Assembly (NCBI GenBank): GCA_020536535.1
Contig: JAHLWZ010000291.1
Location: forward strand, 125,061 to 189,060
DNA from: Pelomyxa schiedti
Lineage: Eukaryota; Evosea; Pelobiontida; Pelomyxidae
Reading direction: 5' to 3'
Length of the DNA: 64,000 bases
Positions 27,701 to 38,182 of this stretch are shown here, one piece after another (the first letter of the stretch is position 1; every line of letters starts with the position of its first letter). Position numbers and translations under genes: made by a program. The notes under the pieces were generated by a model that saw only the letters and a program-made list of their open reading frames with translations, did no database searches and was not told the origin of the DNA.

Positions 27701-28348
27701 ATCCAAGATAAAGCATCAGCCTGGAAGAAGGCACTGGAGGATGCCGGCTTCGTAACTTTTGGCACCAACACCCCGATTGTCCCCATACTCATAGGGGACG
27801 ATGAGACATGCATCGCATTCTCTCGCAGGATGCTTGACTGCAATCTCTTCGCCACGCCTATCATTTCTCGCTCGGGCTCAGTTCCCCCGGGGACAGCCAG
27901 AGTCCGCACCAACGTCAACTCACACCACAATATGACCGAGCTCCTCCGCGCTGCGCAAATTCTCAAGTCCATCAAAGCAGAGTTCAAGACTTTCCCTGGA
28001 GACCCAGCACCACTCGGGTCAATCCCGCCGGCAGTTCCCATGACATTTGACACCCCTGATGAGCCCTCCACGTCGCTCAACACCTCTTCGCACGATGATA
28101 TCATCCACGAAGAAGAAGAAGAGCAAGAAAGCGGATTCATCGCAGACCCGCCGCAGGCTCAACACCTCAGGAGAAGAATACAAGAGCCGAGCGACGAGCC
28201 GATGGTAGCGAACTACGACCCGATAGCAGCGAAAATGTCGCAAATGGGATCTCTGGAGACCACCACCAAACCACCGCACTTCCAGATCTCCTCCTCCACC
28301 AACGCGCGAGTACCTTCGTCGTGGCTTAACTGGTGTTCCGTAATGTAA
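18766..28348 (+). CDS. Highly reducing polyketide synthase fused to an alpha-oxoamine synthase
   Basis: Five exons (18766–18788, 18932–19685, 19774–20139, 20184–27516, 27564–28348) total 9,261 nt with all phases consistent, giving 3,086 residues. Domains in order: KS with C186 (TACSGS), H321 (EAHGTGT) and H363; AT with S642 (GHSVGE); DH with H951 and D1127; C-methyltransferase with the SAM motif ILELGGGTGG at 1318–1327; ER around 1800–2120 (ATGGVGLA); KR from about 2140 (GGLSGFG, Y2292); and ACP with S2442 (GIDSL). After a Pro/Ala linker comes a PLP-dependent alpha-oxoamine synthase domain, about 2590–2960 (NHASINDG, LDEAHSMGVLG, Schiff-base Lys K2815 in TLSKAICSLGG). There is no thioesterase. 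By family logic the AONS should release the reduced, methylated chain by decarboxylative condensation with an amino acid, as separate Fum8-type enzymes do. The motif before the usual AONS substrate His is altered (LGSPLQAGILPDQ). Confidence 0.93.
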
Positions 28349-29189
28349 TGTTTATTTTATTTTTTTTTTTTTCCTTTTCTTTAATGCCGTACCTGCAAAT
28401 TGCCTGTTGCTTCTTCCCAAGAAAAAAAAAAGACAAGTTCGATACAGGCAGCATGCCTGCCTGCCGCAGAAGCATCCATCAACAATTTCATTTTTTTTCC
28501 TTTGAACATACGTGAACGCCGGGATTCTGTAGGTTAACCTAATTGGGCCCGTGAGCTTAGACAGAACAGTCCATCTTGCTTCTTGCATTACTACGCTTTG
28601 AGGTCGTAGGAATGCAACAAAAAGAGTGTTGAGTGTTTCTCGCACAGTCTGGAAGTGGAACTGAGGCTGATTGAACAGATTCCGCAACTACCCGACAAGC
28701 GGATTTTGCGTATATCGAACGGTTACTACCGCTTCTGGTGGCGCCACAATGCGACGCGTAGGAAACGGCACTACTGGTGATTATGGGAGTTTTCGAGGCC
28801 CACCTTGTGGCGCCCGTTTGCACTGTTTGTATCAGAGTACGCTTCAGCAAAGTTCGCGATACGCACAGCAGCGCCATATGAACCGCGAATGAAGAAGACC
28901 CGGGCAGTTCTGCTGTATGTGATTGGGCGAAGCGCCGTTGAACAACCTGAAAAAGATGGAGAGCTTTGCATGTTCTTGCATTTTCTTTGGGGTGGCGAGG
29001 GCCGTGGGGCGTCTCGTGAAACGTACGCTGGCATGTCTTACTAGATTGCTCTTGCCGCTTTAAGGCGGGAAAAGGCGTGCAGTGAAGCATTGCAATTGCA
29101 ACATGATTCTCAAAGATTCACATCAGACACAGCTTTTTCTGGGACAATTTGGCGGAATAAAAAAAACACCAGACCGCCGAGACTGGGCG
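28349..29189. other. Gene-poor stretch with an unassigned open frame
   Basis: After the PKS stop there is a T-rich tract and about 800 bp without a clear gene. On the plus strand, 28620–29040 holds two open frames in different phases: ELRLIEQIPQLPDKRILRIS, then FALFVSEYASAKFAIRTAAP. They look protein-like, but joining them would need an implausible 21-nt intron. The minus strand has a 177-codon frame of poor composition. I cannot assign either; a degraded gene is possible. Confidence 0.3.
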
Positions 29190-30342
29190 ATGACTACGAA
29201 AATGACAGCGTTCCGGTCTGTTGATTATTTTATTTAGCCATTTACTAACTGGCTATTACAAAAACAGATCAGTAACTACTTTCTGGGTTTTCCAGAGCTC
29301 TTTGGACAATTTCCAAAGAGAAAGTGGCTGAATTGCGTGCACTTGAGGAGTGTGTAGAACCTGTGAATGACTGGTTGGCCAACCTGCCAAAACGCTTTTT
29401 CACGCGACTTAACTGCAGCCTTAGTAGTGAAGCTAACCAGGAAGGGAGAACCAAATAACGTACGGTGGAGACCTGAACATCTTGTTTAGCACTTTTGAAA
29501 CCCATCATACAAGAAACTTTCAATCAGTTTATGCTTTTCCAACACCCAAAGAGGTTATTCGTTCTTGTACACACAAACATCGTGAGTAACCTTCAGTTTC
29601 CAGCCAAGGAGCCAAGGCAGAACTAGTTTTTGATCATGCCCTTGGAAACCTTTGGTCCGAGTTGGAGGATGTGGACTCGACTAAAGACCTATGAATACAC
29701 AACACTTAGAACTATAGCATCTGAAGACACGAAAACGGTACTCAAAAGAACTGAATGTGGTGGCAAGAACCCCCCACTGAGAAATACGCTCGAGCGTATA
29801 ATGCTCTACACAGGCACACCAATAAGCACTTGGTCAAGGTTCTCACCTCGAAATGGATCAGATCAAACCAAGTTGAGTGCCAGCTGAGTCCTTGCTATGT
29901 GGACATTCCCAGAACTGAACACTACCTCGCAGCAGCTGTATACACAGTACTTGTAGCACTTGAGACAATGCATTCATGCAACGTGTACCACTGTGACATA
30001 AGATGGGTCAACACAATGCGTTCATGCAAGGAGGGCCACTGGATGCTTGTTGACCTTGAGTGGGCACAGGTTTCGAAGGAGGGAGTCCTCAAGTTGTATA
30101 CAAATGGAGAAATGACCGGCCCCCAGCTGGTATTTAGGAAATTTAATGAAGGACGAAAGAGTGGAGAAGCTCCTTACACCAGCTGGAAGATCACTTGCAG
30201 ACAAGTTGAAATCAGAGGAACCAAGATCTCCCATCCTTCATGCTTTTATTTCAAAGAATTTCCATTCCTTCAGGAACACCACCAACCAGAGCAACCACTG
30301 GTACAGCCCATGACAGGTTCCCCCGTCTACCACCACAACTAA
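29190..30342 (+). pseudogene. Kinase-like gene, probably degenerate (CRN/FunK1-type signature)
   Basis: Possible exons begin MTTKMTAFR (29190), then ALWTISKEKVAELRALEE with WLANLPKRFFTRLNC, then PIIQETFNQFMLFQHPKR and EPPTEKYARAYNALHRHTNK. The clearest element is at about 29960–30060: LVALETMHSCNVYHCDIRW, then WMLVDLEWA. These match the catalytic 'HxDIRWxN' and metal-binding 'LIDxExA' elements of the divergent kinases found in Crinkler effectors and fungal FunK1 proteins. The Asn of the catalytic loop is present as VNT. The glycine loop and ATP-binding Lys are not visible. Between about 29600 and 29750 every splice choice I tried meets a stop, so a broken gene is likely, but an unrecognised intron could rescue it. 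The stop lies at 30340–30342. Confidence 0.45.
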
Positions 30343-30541
30343 GGACTCCAATGATACAGCAGCCAATCACAAGGAAGTAACCCGCTGTTACGCAGCCACA
30401 GTCCCCAACAACAGCATTCCCTCTCCCAAATTGGTTGGTTCCAAGAGGCCCAACCAGAGTCAAATAACAAGAAACTCATAGCCAACCTCAAATAATTTCT
30501 TTCAAGCCAAACCAACAAAAGTCATTTCTTTTCTCATTTGA

Positions 30542-31824
30542 CTAAACGGTTCTTTTCCAACCTGGTTTGAGGTGGCTGAGTCTCATGCCCATACTTCTGG
30601 ATAAATGTCTCTTTGCTCTGCTTGATTGTCCCCCCCTCCCTCTAGAACTGGCTCGCCCTCGGCCCCTCCCAGGGGTACTTGAACGGCCTCTTGTTCCTGT
30701 TACTGTTCCTCTTCCACTTCCTCTCCCTCTGCCACCTCTTCCTCTTCCCGCTCCAATACTTGTTCCTCTGGTGTTACCTCGTCCACCTCTGGAACTTCCG
30801 GTTCCTCTGCCTCGTCTAGTGTGCTGGTGTAGTTCGTGTGGCTTGCCGGAATGTGCTCCCGGGGCTGGTTTGTTGTTAAATGTGAAATGAATACAACGGT
30901 AAGAGGAGGAGCGCACAAATTTTCACTGCCTTTGTTACACTGAGACGGAAGCCATTGAACGGCACTTGGTTTTTCGCTTTAATGGCTGCAATGGCAGCAT
31001 CCGGGCCAGAAAATATGGCGAAGCCACAACTGCATTGTTCTAATAAATGGAATGCCTCAAGGGAAAAGTGTAGTACCACCGAGATGAGCCGTCAGCATTG
31101 GTCAAAAGTCTGAACTCCATAAATCCTTGGCAATCCGAGAACAGTGCCGCCAAATCCTCGCGTGTGACCAAAGGACCAAAGTTTGCCACATGACAAGTTT
31201 TATCCAGGTCACTCCTCGAGTGCTTAGCAGGGCTAACGAAACCCTCGAAAGACCGACGTTTTCTACCTGCAAGCTACACAGTGTACTCAGCAGTAAGTAA
31301 AAAAAAAAAGAAGAAAGAATGAGGAAACATCGAGGCAAGAAGCTCACCGGCCCACTTTGGTCGCCGTCGCCGTCTTCGTCGTCGTCGTCGTCTTCGTCTT
31401 CGTCGACCATGTCGTTGACATACACCAGTGGCATCGTAGGTGTCCCATAACCGTGGCCCAAGTCCACTGGCTGCGGGAGGGGGATCTCGTCGGCCACTCT
31501 CCGCGGAGGGGCCGCCGCCGCCGCCGCGGAACTCTCCGATGCAACAACAGAGGGAGCGGGTGGAGGAGGAGCTGCGAGTTCGGATGTTTGTTGTTGTTGT
31601 TGCAGTTGCTGATTGGCGCAGGGCTCCTGTGGCTGGGCCGCCGGCACTGCGACGCCCTGCATGGCACTCTGAGACATGGGCAGAGATTGTTTAATTAGTG
31701 CTTGCAACTGCACCTGATTGGTCACACTGAAGCTCCGAGGGAAGTGACTCTGAGTCAGAGGATGGCCCCAGGGCTTTTCGAGGAGCCGAAACCGTTCGGA
31801 GGTGCCGGGAGATGCGGACTCCAT
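30542..31824 (-). CDS. Single-RRM RNA-binding protein with RGG (or acidic) C-terminus
   Basis: Exon 1 (from 31824) encodes a low-complexity N-terminus with Gln and Ala/Pro runs and an acidic cluster (DEDEDDDDDEDGDGDQ). A phase-1 GT–AG intron joins to SRKRRSFEGFVSPAKHSR, then TCHVANFGPLVTREDLAALF (RNP2 region). A second intron joins to CGFAIFSGPDAAIAAIKA (RNP1) and FRLSVTKA. This is one RRM closest in pattern to the Whi3/RBPMS type. The last intron has two usable acceptors 19 nt apart. The distal one opens an RGG/RG-rich tail (TRRGRGTGSSRGGRGN) to the stop at 30542. The proximal one opens an acidic tail (EEPEVPEVDEVTPEEQ) that stops near 30700. The RGG form is the more usual partner of an RRM. 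A role in mRNA regulation is inferred. Confidence 0.78.
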
Positions 31825-31913
31825 CGATGTCGAAGGGAGTCAGCTGATCTTGATCTACTTTTTCGTTGTTTCGTCTAATTTCGTTTCCTTAATTACGCTC
31901 TTTGTGGTCTTGC

Positions 31914-33685
31914 ATGAGTTCAGCACGGCAGAGTGCGGCAATCGCGGGGCTGACCATGGCCCACCCCATAGATCTGACAACTGACGCGGGGACGCTCGCG
32001 GCCACGGCGGCTGCCAAGCCAGGGGACGACTTACCCAACGACGTGAGAAAACGTGTGCATGCTCTCAGATTCCTTGAGGTTTCCTTTTTTTTTTTTTTTT
32101 TTTTTTTTTTTGTTTTTTCGTTACCCCGTTGTTGTCTTCTATGTGTTTGAATTGACTGCAATAAAGGACGAGCACGCCAAATTGATGAAGCGATTGACTG
32201 AAGAACAAGACCAATTGGTACTCAAGTATGCTGGACTGGCACAGCCTATCTTTGATGCAGTTTGTCCTCACAATTCAAATTACTACCTTTATTGTATGCG
32301 TAGTAGTCATATTGTACTTTTTAGAGGCGCGCAATTGTAACAGGCGAAAAAGAGCCCACAGAAGAACAGACTGTTGGCTTCAGTGAACATCCCACAGCAC
32401 CCCCTCCCGCAGGTACAGAGACTCCAGGGGTTAAATTCCAGTTAAAATGAAAGGAACAGGCAAAGGAATTCCTAAGTTTTGGTGCAAAGCTATTCTTCAT
32501 AACGACGTAATTTGTAACTTGACGGAGCTCTCTCCACATGATGTTGAAGCGTTGGAATACTTGCAGAACATCCAAACTGAACTCATCCCGAAGCAAACGA
32601 CTCTGGTCAACGGGAAAGAACAGCAGATGGTACTTCCCCAAATGTTCGAAAAAACCAAGCTCACACCCGGAATCTTCTTTAGTATGGGTTCACGTTGCTT
32701 TTCACTTTTTCTCCAAACCCATTCTTCTCTGATGCTACCCTCACCAAATCTTTTTTCTTCACCGTAAATGATTCTAAGTCAGAAATTCATCACACAGAGA
32801 GGTAAAAAGATTTCCTGTCTTAATTTCTTTATAACGATTGTAGTGCACCCCCACACTGGAAAGAAGGAAAAATTCTCACTTTAACTACAGTGAGGTGCGT
32901 TCATTCATGTGTCCCTCGACCCATCCTACCAGTATCAATAAAAGAATTAACTTATGATAAAAACAAGGCATAGGAAAAATGGTCGTATGGAAACTGTAAC
33001 AAAGCCTAGAAAGAGTTTCTTTGACTTTTTTGTGCCACTTCCTCCACTGTTTTTCCAACTAAGCTCTGCTGTATGCATAGTTAATTCATATTCTTACAAT
33101 ACTCATTACCAAAGGACATGAAAAAAAGGAGCATTGAGGCAACAGGTAGCACTCCCTGTCTAATATCAAACTAAATTCCTGCAGTTGGTTTAGAATTCAA
33201 AGAGGTTCTATGCCCAAATGCACTTGGGTGGTATTTAGGGGAAATGGTTTCCGAAGAGCCAGAGACTGACAGTGACGAAGCAGAAGGCCTTTTTGATGAT
33301 AGCGACGGTGAAGGGGATGAGGATGGGCTGCAGAATTTGGGTGGGGAGGATAAAGATGAGGATGATGACGAGGAAGAGGAACGCGAGGAGGAAGATGATG
33401 ATGAAGAGGATGACAAACCTTTACGGTTTAGGGGAAAGAGACCCAGATTTGCTCTTTCGGTAATTGTTTCCCAACCTTGTTTTTCTCTCACACTAAAATG
33501 AACCAACAAACACAAAACAGGCTAAATCGCTCAAGGACACTAAAGCCAAGCACAAACCTCTTTTCTCAACACAACCACAAGCAGTATCTTCCACAACAAC
33601 ATCCTCAGAATCCCCAAAAGCACCAGTAAAAACAGAAACAAATAAAGAGCCACCCGCTCCTCCCCCAGAATGCAAGAATCAATAG
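31914..33685 (+). CDS. NAP1: Nucleosome assembly protein 1 (NAP family histone chaperone)
   Basis: NAP1 binds H2A–H2B and shuttles histones. Start ATG is 31914 (MSSARQSAAIAGLT). Exons join in phase to give LPNDVRKRVHALRFLE, the long dimerisation helix (DEHAKLMKRLTEEQDQLVLK), FDARRAIVTGEKEP, and the core MKGTGKGIPKFWCKAILHND. Then come YGFTLLFTFSPNPFFSDATL, PHWKEGKILTLTTV, RKSFFDFFVPLPP and VGLEFKEVLCPNALGWYLGE, followed by a long Asp/Glu tail (33255–33415) and a Ser/Pro-rich end. All the hallmarks of a full NAP1 are present. One inferred intron (32414–32442) is only 29 nt. The gene shares an 89-bp divergent spacer with the RRM gene and converges on the GNAT gene with 35 bp between stops. Confidence 0.93.
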
Positions 33686-33720
33686 AAAAGAGGGAAATTT
33701 TCTGTTTTTTTTTTTGTGAG

Positions 33721-35157
33721 TTACAGTCCACGCCAAAAACCAAGCCATGGTTTCTTGGTGACTTCTTCAATGGCCTTTTCATCCATGTTGAGAGGCTTTA
33801 TGATCACAGAGACAGTAGGTACACTGGCACCAAGGAGTTTGCCAAAGAACCCTTGTTTGTGAACACTGCTTTCCCAGTAGGTAACAACCCGGCGGAAGAA
33901 TTCGCTTCGTTTGTCCCACAGCATCATTGCCCCGGAGAAGTTATTGGCTGCTTGAATGTGAAGAACTGTTCGCAGAAGGTCATCTTCACATCCAGGCTCA
34001 CACCATGGATTCCCTAGAGTGAACACACGGCTCTTCATTCCGTCTTTAACCACGGGCTGCAAGAAAGGTAGCTTGGAGAGAATCCAGATTATTGGTAAAG
34101 TCCAGCACTGTTATGTAAAAAGAGTTAGGATTAGGAATCTTTTAAAGGACACATACATGCAGAATCTGAAGCGGGAACATGTTTGCTTGGACTCCGGCAG
34201 TGATGTGTCCATCCCTCTTGAATACGTAATACGTATTCACATCAAGGGTTTCTTCTGGTTCCACACAGAAGTGGTCAGAGTACAGTTTTTCCAGACGTGC
34301 TACCATGGCACTTCGCTCTGATGCACTGAGCAAGCTAACATTAGGTGATTTCTACAATTAATTAGTTTCTGTACAAAGGGAAATTGATGTACAGGTGGTT
34401 TTCTCCAGGAAACGCCAGTTGCTGACATCTTGCAAGCCACGCTGGCATCCACAGTAGTGGAGGCCCCAAGAGACGCGTAATTTGTGTCCTCAATAAGGGC
34501 CCAGGTGAGGCCAGGCTCCTGCGAGAAGACGGTTAATTTTCTTCTTGGGCTACGATATTTTCAGAACCTTTCTTATTTGCTTTGTGTAGTCGAGTCCATA
34601 AGCAAGCAATTCTCGGGCCAATCCTCGTCCTTGTGCTGCAGGTGAAATGCAAAGGAATTTTACGTACTGTAGCCAAAGATCTTGAGGTACTCCTTCGCTA
34701 ATGATTTTGGAAGGGTGTCTGTGCATTATATTAAACAAAAGGGGGGGAAAAAAGGGCAATTTACGCACTGAGAGTGCGTCAAAGCAAGAAGTCCAGCCAG
34801 TTCACCCTTCTTTGATGGAGAACCCTGCACAGGCCACCTTGCTTCAACAACAGTGGCATGTTTTTCCTATAGGCTCCATTATGAAAAGAAAATGAACAAC
34901 AAGCACACCTTGAGTAGGATTTTTCCCAATTCCAAGTTTATGTATAGCAGTGCGCTGGTCCCATAAGGCACTTTTTCAGTGAACTCCACGTGTTCTTGTG
35001 TGAATCCATCGACGTGGCCCAGGACTAGGCCCGATTTGGCCCCACGGTGCCCGCGCTTTTTGGACAATCGTGTCCTGATCGACTCAACGACCACCCATAA
35101 TAGAATCAACCCTCCAACAATCCCAGTCGCAGCCGACAGCACAAACACCACACCCAT
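33721..35157 (-). CDS. GNAT acetyltransferase with N-terminal membrane anchor
   Basis: The ATG at 35157 begins MGVVFVLSAATGIVGGLILL, a single N-terminal transmembrane anchor, followed by basic residues (RTRLSKKRGHRGAK). Later exons read KHATVVEARWPVQGSPSKKG and VKFLCISPAAQGRGLARELL. The latter contains the Q/R-x-x-G-x-G/A acetyl-CoA-binding loop (AAQGRGLA) of the Gcn5-related N-acetyltransferase fold. Downstream exons include VEPEETLDVNTYYVFKRDG and, at the end, VPTVSVIIKPLNMDEKAI. The substrate cannot be read from sequence. The anchor suggests the enzyme faces the cytosol at the ER or another endomembrane; that is inference. Confidence 0.75.
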
Positions 35158-35401
35158 TCAGGGGACAAAAGAAAGCGTTGTTTTTGGGTTTGAAGAGATT
35201 GTTTTTTTTCTTGATTCTATGTTGGACGTTGGTAACATTGTGCAAGTAGTGGATCAAAACCGGTCAAGAAAAGTCACTCTCAAATCTTGAAAACATACTT
35301 CCGGGTGCACAAGGTTCGTTTTTGGGTTTTTTTTTCGCCTTGTTTTACGTAAAAAAAGGGAAGACAATACTACAGTAGGGTTGGTTGGTTTGTGGGTCTT
35401 T

Positions 35402-37682
35402 TCAGTGGGATGAAGCTTCACGTGCTTGTTGTATAAGTGGTACAAGTGCGGCACCGTTCGATGATTTGTTGACAAAAACATGCTGGAGTTTTGTAAGTCA
35501 GTCTATGTTGCCGGAAAATGAATGTGGGAGAAGGGATACACACAGCAAGCATTGGGTTGGCCTCGGGTCGGGTGTCTACGTTGGTGTCGAGGCACTTGGC
35601 CAAGAAGTTGTGGAAGTCGGGGCTCCACGCCGACGGATTCTTTAGGCCGGGAATGCCTTTAGTGGTGATAAGGAACAACGCCCTGAGAGGAGGCAGTTCC
35701 TGTTGGAGTATAAACTAGAGAACAAAAAAATAAAATGCAAACCAAGTAGGGAGGTTGCCCCTCAGCCATTTCCATGATCATAATTCCTAGAGATGTTACA
35801 TGGTAACTCGGGATAAAAGCGGTTACCTAAACTCCAAATATCAACTTTAGTTCCATAGTCATAGCCTCTTATAAGTTCTGGGGCCATCCAATATGGCTGT
35901 TTGAGTTGGTCGTTATTTTTTGTTTACTGTGTCTAGAGAACATACTGTTCCAACAACAGTGTTGCGTTTTTGTCTGCTCTTAGTAAGCTGCGCGGCATAG
36001 CCGAAGTCGGCTAGGAGAAGTTAGGATAAAGAGCTTAAAAGGGGTGTTTTCTACCAATTTTTACCGCGCCATCAATGCCAAGTAAGATATTGTCACTCTT
36101 AATGTCCCTTGTTGCTACGTAAGAGCAAGTAGGTACACAGAAAGGATTTACCTGTGAACTCGGTGAAGATTGTGTATATAGGCCAACGCTTGAAGAGTCT
36201 TGTTGAATGGAGTGAGTAAGATAGTGGTGGTTGGGAGAGCAAACTTCACGGCATATATAAGCTATATGATGCTCTTCAAGTGGAATAGAATCGTGGCAGT
36301 CGAGTAGATCGGTAAGACAACCACCACCCATGAACTCCATGATAACCCATATTTCTTTGTCTCCAATAAGGTACGAGTCAATGTACTCCACCTTCGAAGA
36401 AGTTTGTACGGACATTATTTTGGTAGTATGTCATACAATATTTGGCTGAGAACTGGTTTTCATTATACCAATCTCTGTGGCCAGAAGCTTCTCATTTTCA
36501 GCACTTATGTCCATTTTCTTCACAGCAACTTGTCGTCCATTCTTTGTATATGTGGCGAGATAGACCTTCCCCGCGGCACTAATACCATGAAAAACATATT
36601 TTGTTTTCGAATTGCATACCCTTCACCAACAAGTGTCATACCAGTAAAATATGCAGTGGGATTTTCTTGGATGGCAAGGTCAGCTAGAAAAGTGTGAGAC
36701 AAAAAGCCCAAGTAAAATCTATACCTAAAGCAGTATTTGACAGATCTTCAGGGAAAGCAACTGCATCGGGTGTGGGGGTTGGGTTATTCAAAGCCTGTGT
36801 AGAGGAAAGCATTAAATTTTGTTTCGTAGAAGTCAGTTACGCACTTGCTGACGTTTCATTTCAAAGTCAAGTACAGCCATCACCTGCATCAAGTAAGTAA
36901 CTACGAGAGCAAATATAAAAGCTACCTGCTGTTGATTATTCCTTTGCTCTTCGTAGGAGATACCAGACGATTTTAACAAAGCCTCCCACTCAGCAGGTAG
37001 GCCCTAATACAAATAAGGAGGTAGTGGAGAATCCACATTTGCTAACCACAAAGCCCATCTTGGGATCGAAGCGGACGTGCGTATTCTACAGCGGTTACAA
37101 ACGAGAATGCCTAAAGAATTCACATACATGGGCGACATTAAAAGGTACTCCAACTGTGCTAACTTCACTGCCCTTGTCAATAGCGGACATCCAAGCTGTC
37201 ATTTCGGCTTTATTGGGAGCCTAGAAAAGATACATAAGGATCGCATAAAAAACGGATTTGCTCCGAACTTGTATGTAGAATTTTTTCGTTACACCATTTG
37301 ACCTAGAAGTGAGGCAAAAGCAATTATCTTTGCCAATGGACGCTGGCTCAATGTGGCATGCAGCAAGGGGAACCTCACCAACTGGTCTCTCATCCTAATT
37401 GCAACGAGTAAGAACACCAATGTTGGTTAGCGATTCTATGTACAGTTCTATCTTTGAAGTAGAACAGTTTCCCGTTTTTGAGTCTGAACCACCTGTTCTT
37501 CCAACTTTTCACCACATGTCCTAATCAACACCAAACGTAAGTTTAAGTGCCAAATTTGATTTTGTTAATCATTGTATGGTTTTTTTTAATAAAAAAAAAA
37601 AACCACCTTGTTTGCACATCATTCCCTCTTTTTCAGGAGAAGACCAAGCGGCTGCGGAGGTTGATGTCGAAGTGGTGGCCAT
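35402..37682 (-). CDS. p21-activated kinase with PH, CRIB and STE20 kinase domains
   Basis: The ATG at 37682 begins [22 protein letters not shown] elements follow: [37 protein letters not shown] and [14 protein letters not shown]. The CRIB motif is assembled across a small intron as [20 protein letters not shown], then [20 protein letters not shown], and should bind GTP-loaded Rac/Cdc42. The kinase domain shows [28 protein letters not shown] (ATP Lys), [56 protein letters not shown] and [20 protein letters not shown]. The C-terminus [13 protein letters not shown] matches PAK ends. The PH–CRIB–kinase layout is that of Cla4-type PAKs. Stop at 35402–35404. About ten introns. Confidence 0.93.
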
Positions 37683-38182
37683 GTCTACGTACTACAAAAA
37701 AGAGGGGGGTTGTTGTGTGGTGTCGTTAGTTTTTTTTTCTCTTTTAGTTTTAAACGCGATTGATTTTGATCTTCTTTTTAGTCTCCAAATTTGGAGCGTT
37801 TATCTGGAGCGGTTTTATTTCTAAATCTCTCCGCCTCCTTCACGTGAAGGGCACCCAGACAGGAAGTAATGCAGATCTTAATTGAACCGGCAATAAGATT
37901 CTGTGCGTTGTCTGGATGTTGCCGAAACCATGTCCTCCGACTCCCACAATTCTGCAGAAGCAGCCGATCGGGCACTGTGGGGAAGCAACGTGAGGAAAAA
38001 CGTGAGATCAGTGATCACTACCAGAAGGAGCCTGTAATCAGCCGAAAAGAAACCCGTTCCGTGCGGAGAAAAGCCACAGCGGAGAAAAAGCCACCAACAT
38101 AAAGAGAACACGAACTGGAAAACCACAAACAAAAAGCAAAAAGCAAAAAGCAAAAACCAACAAACCAACACAGCTTTCGTAA
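37683..38182. promoter_or_regulatory. Divergent intergenic region between PAK and RasGEF genes
   Basis: About 500 bp separate the divergent PAK and RasGEF starts. Just before the RasGEF ATG is a short tandem repeat of the type CAAAAAG (about 38131–38155). Open frames here have no domain. Confidence 0.45.

Noticed and set aside
29269-29523. Possible PX-domain exon on the minus strand
   Set aside because: A faint PX-like pattern, but the plus strand gives a more protein-like frame with good splice sites.
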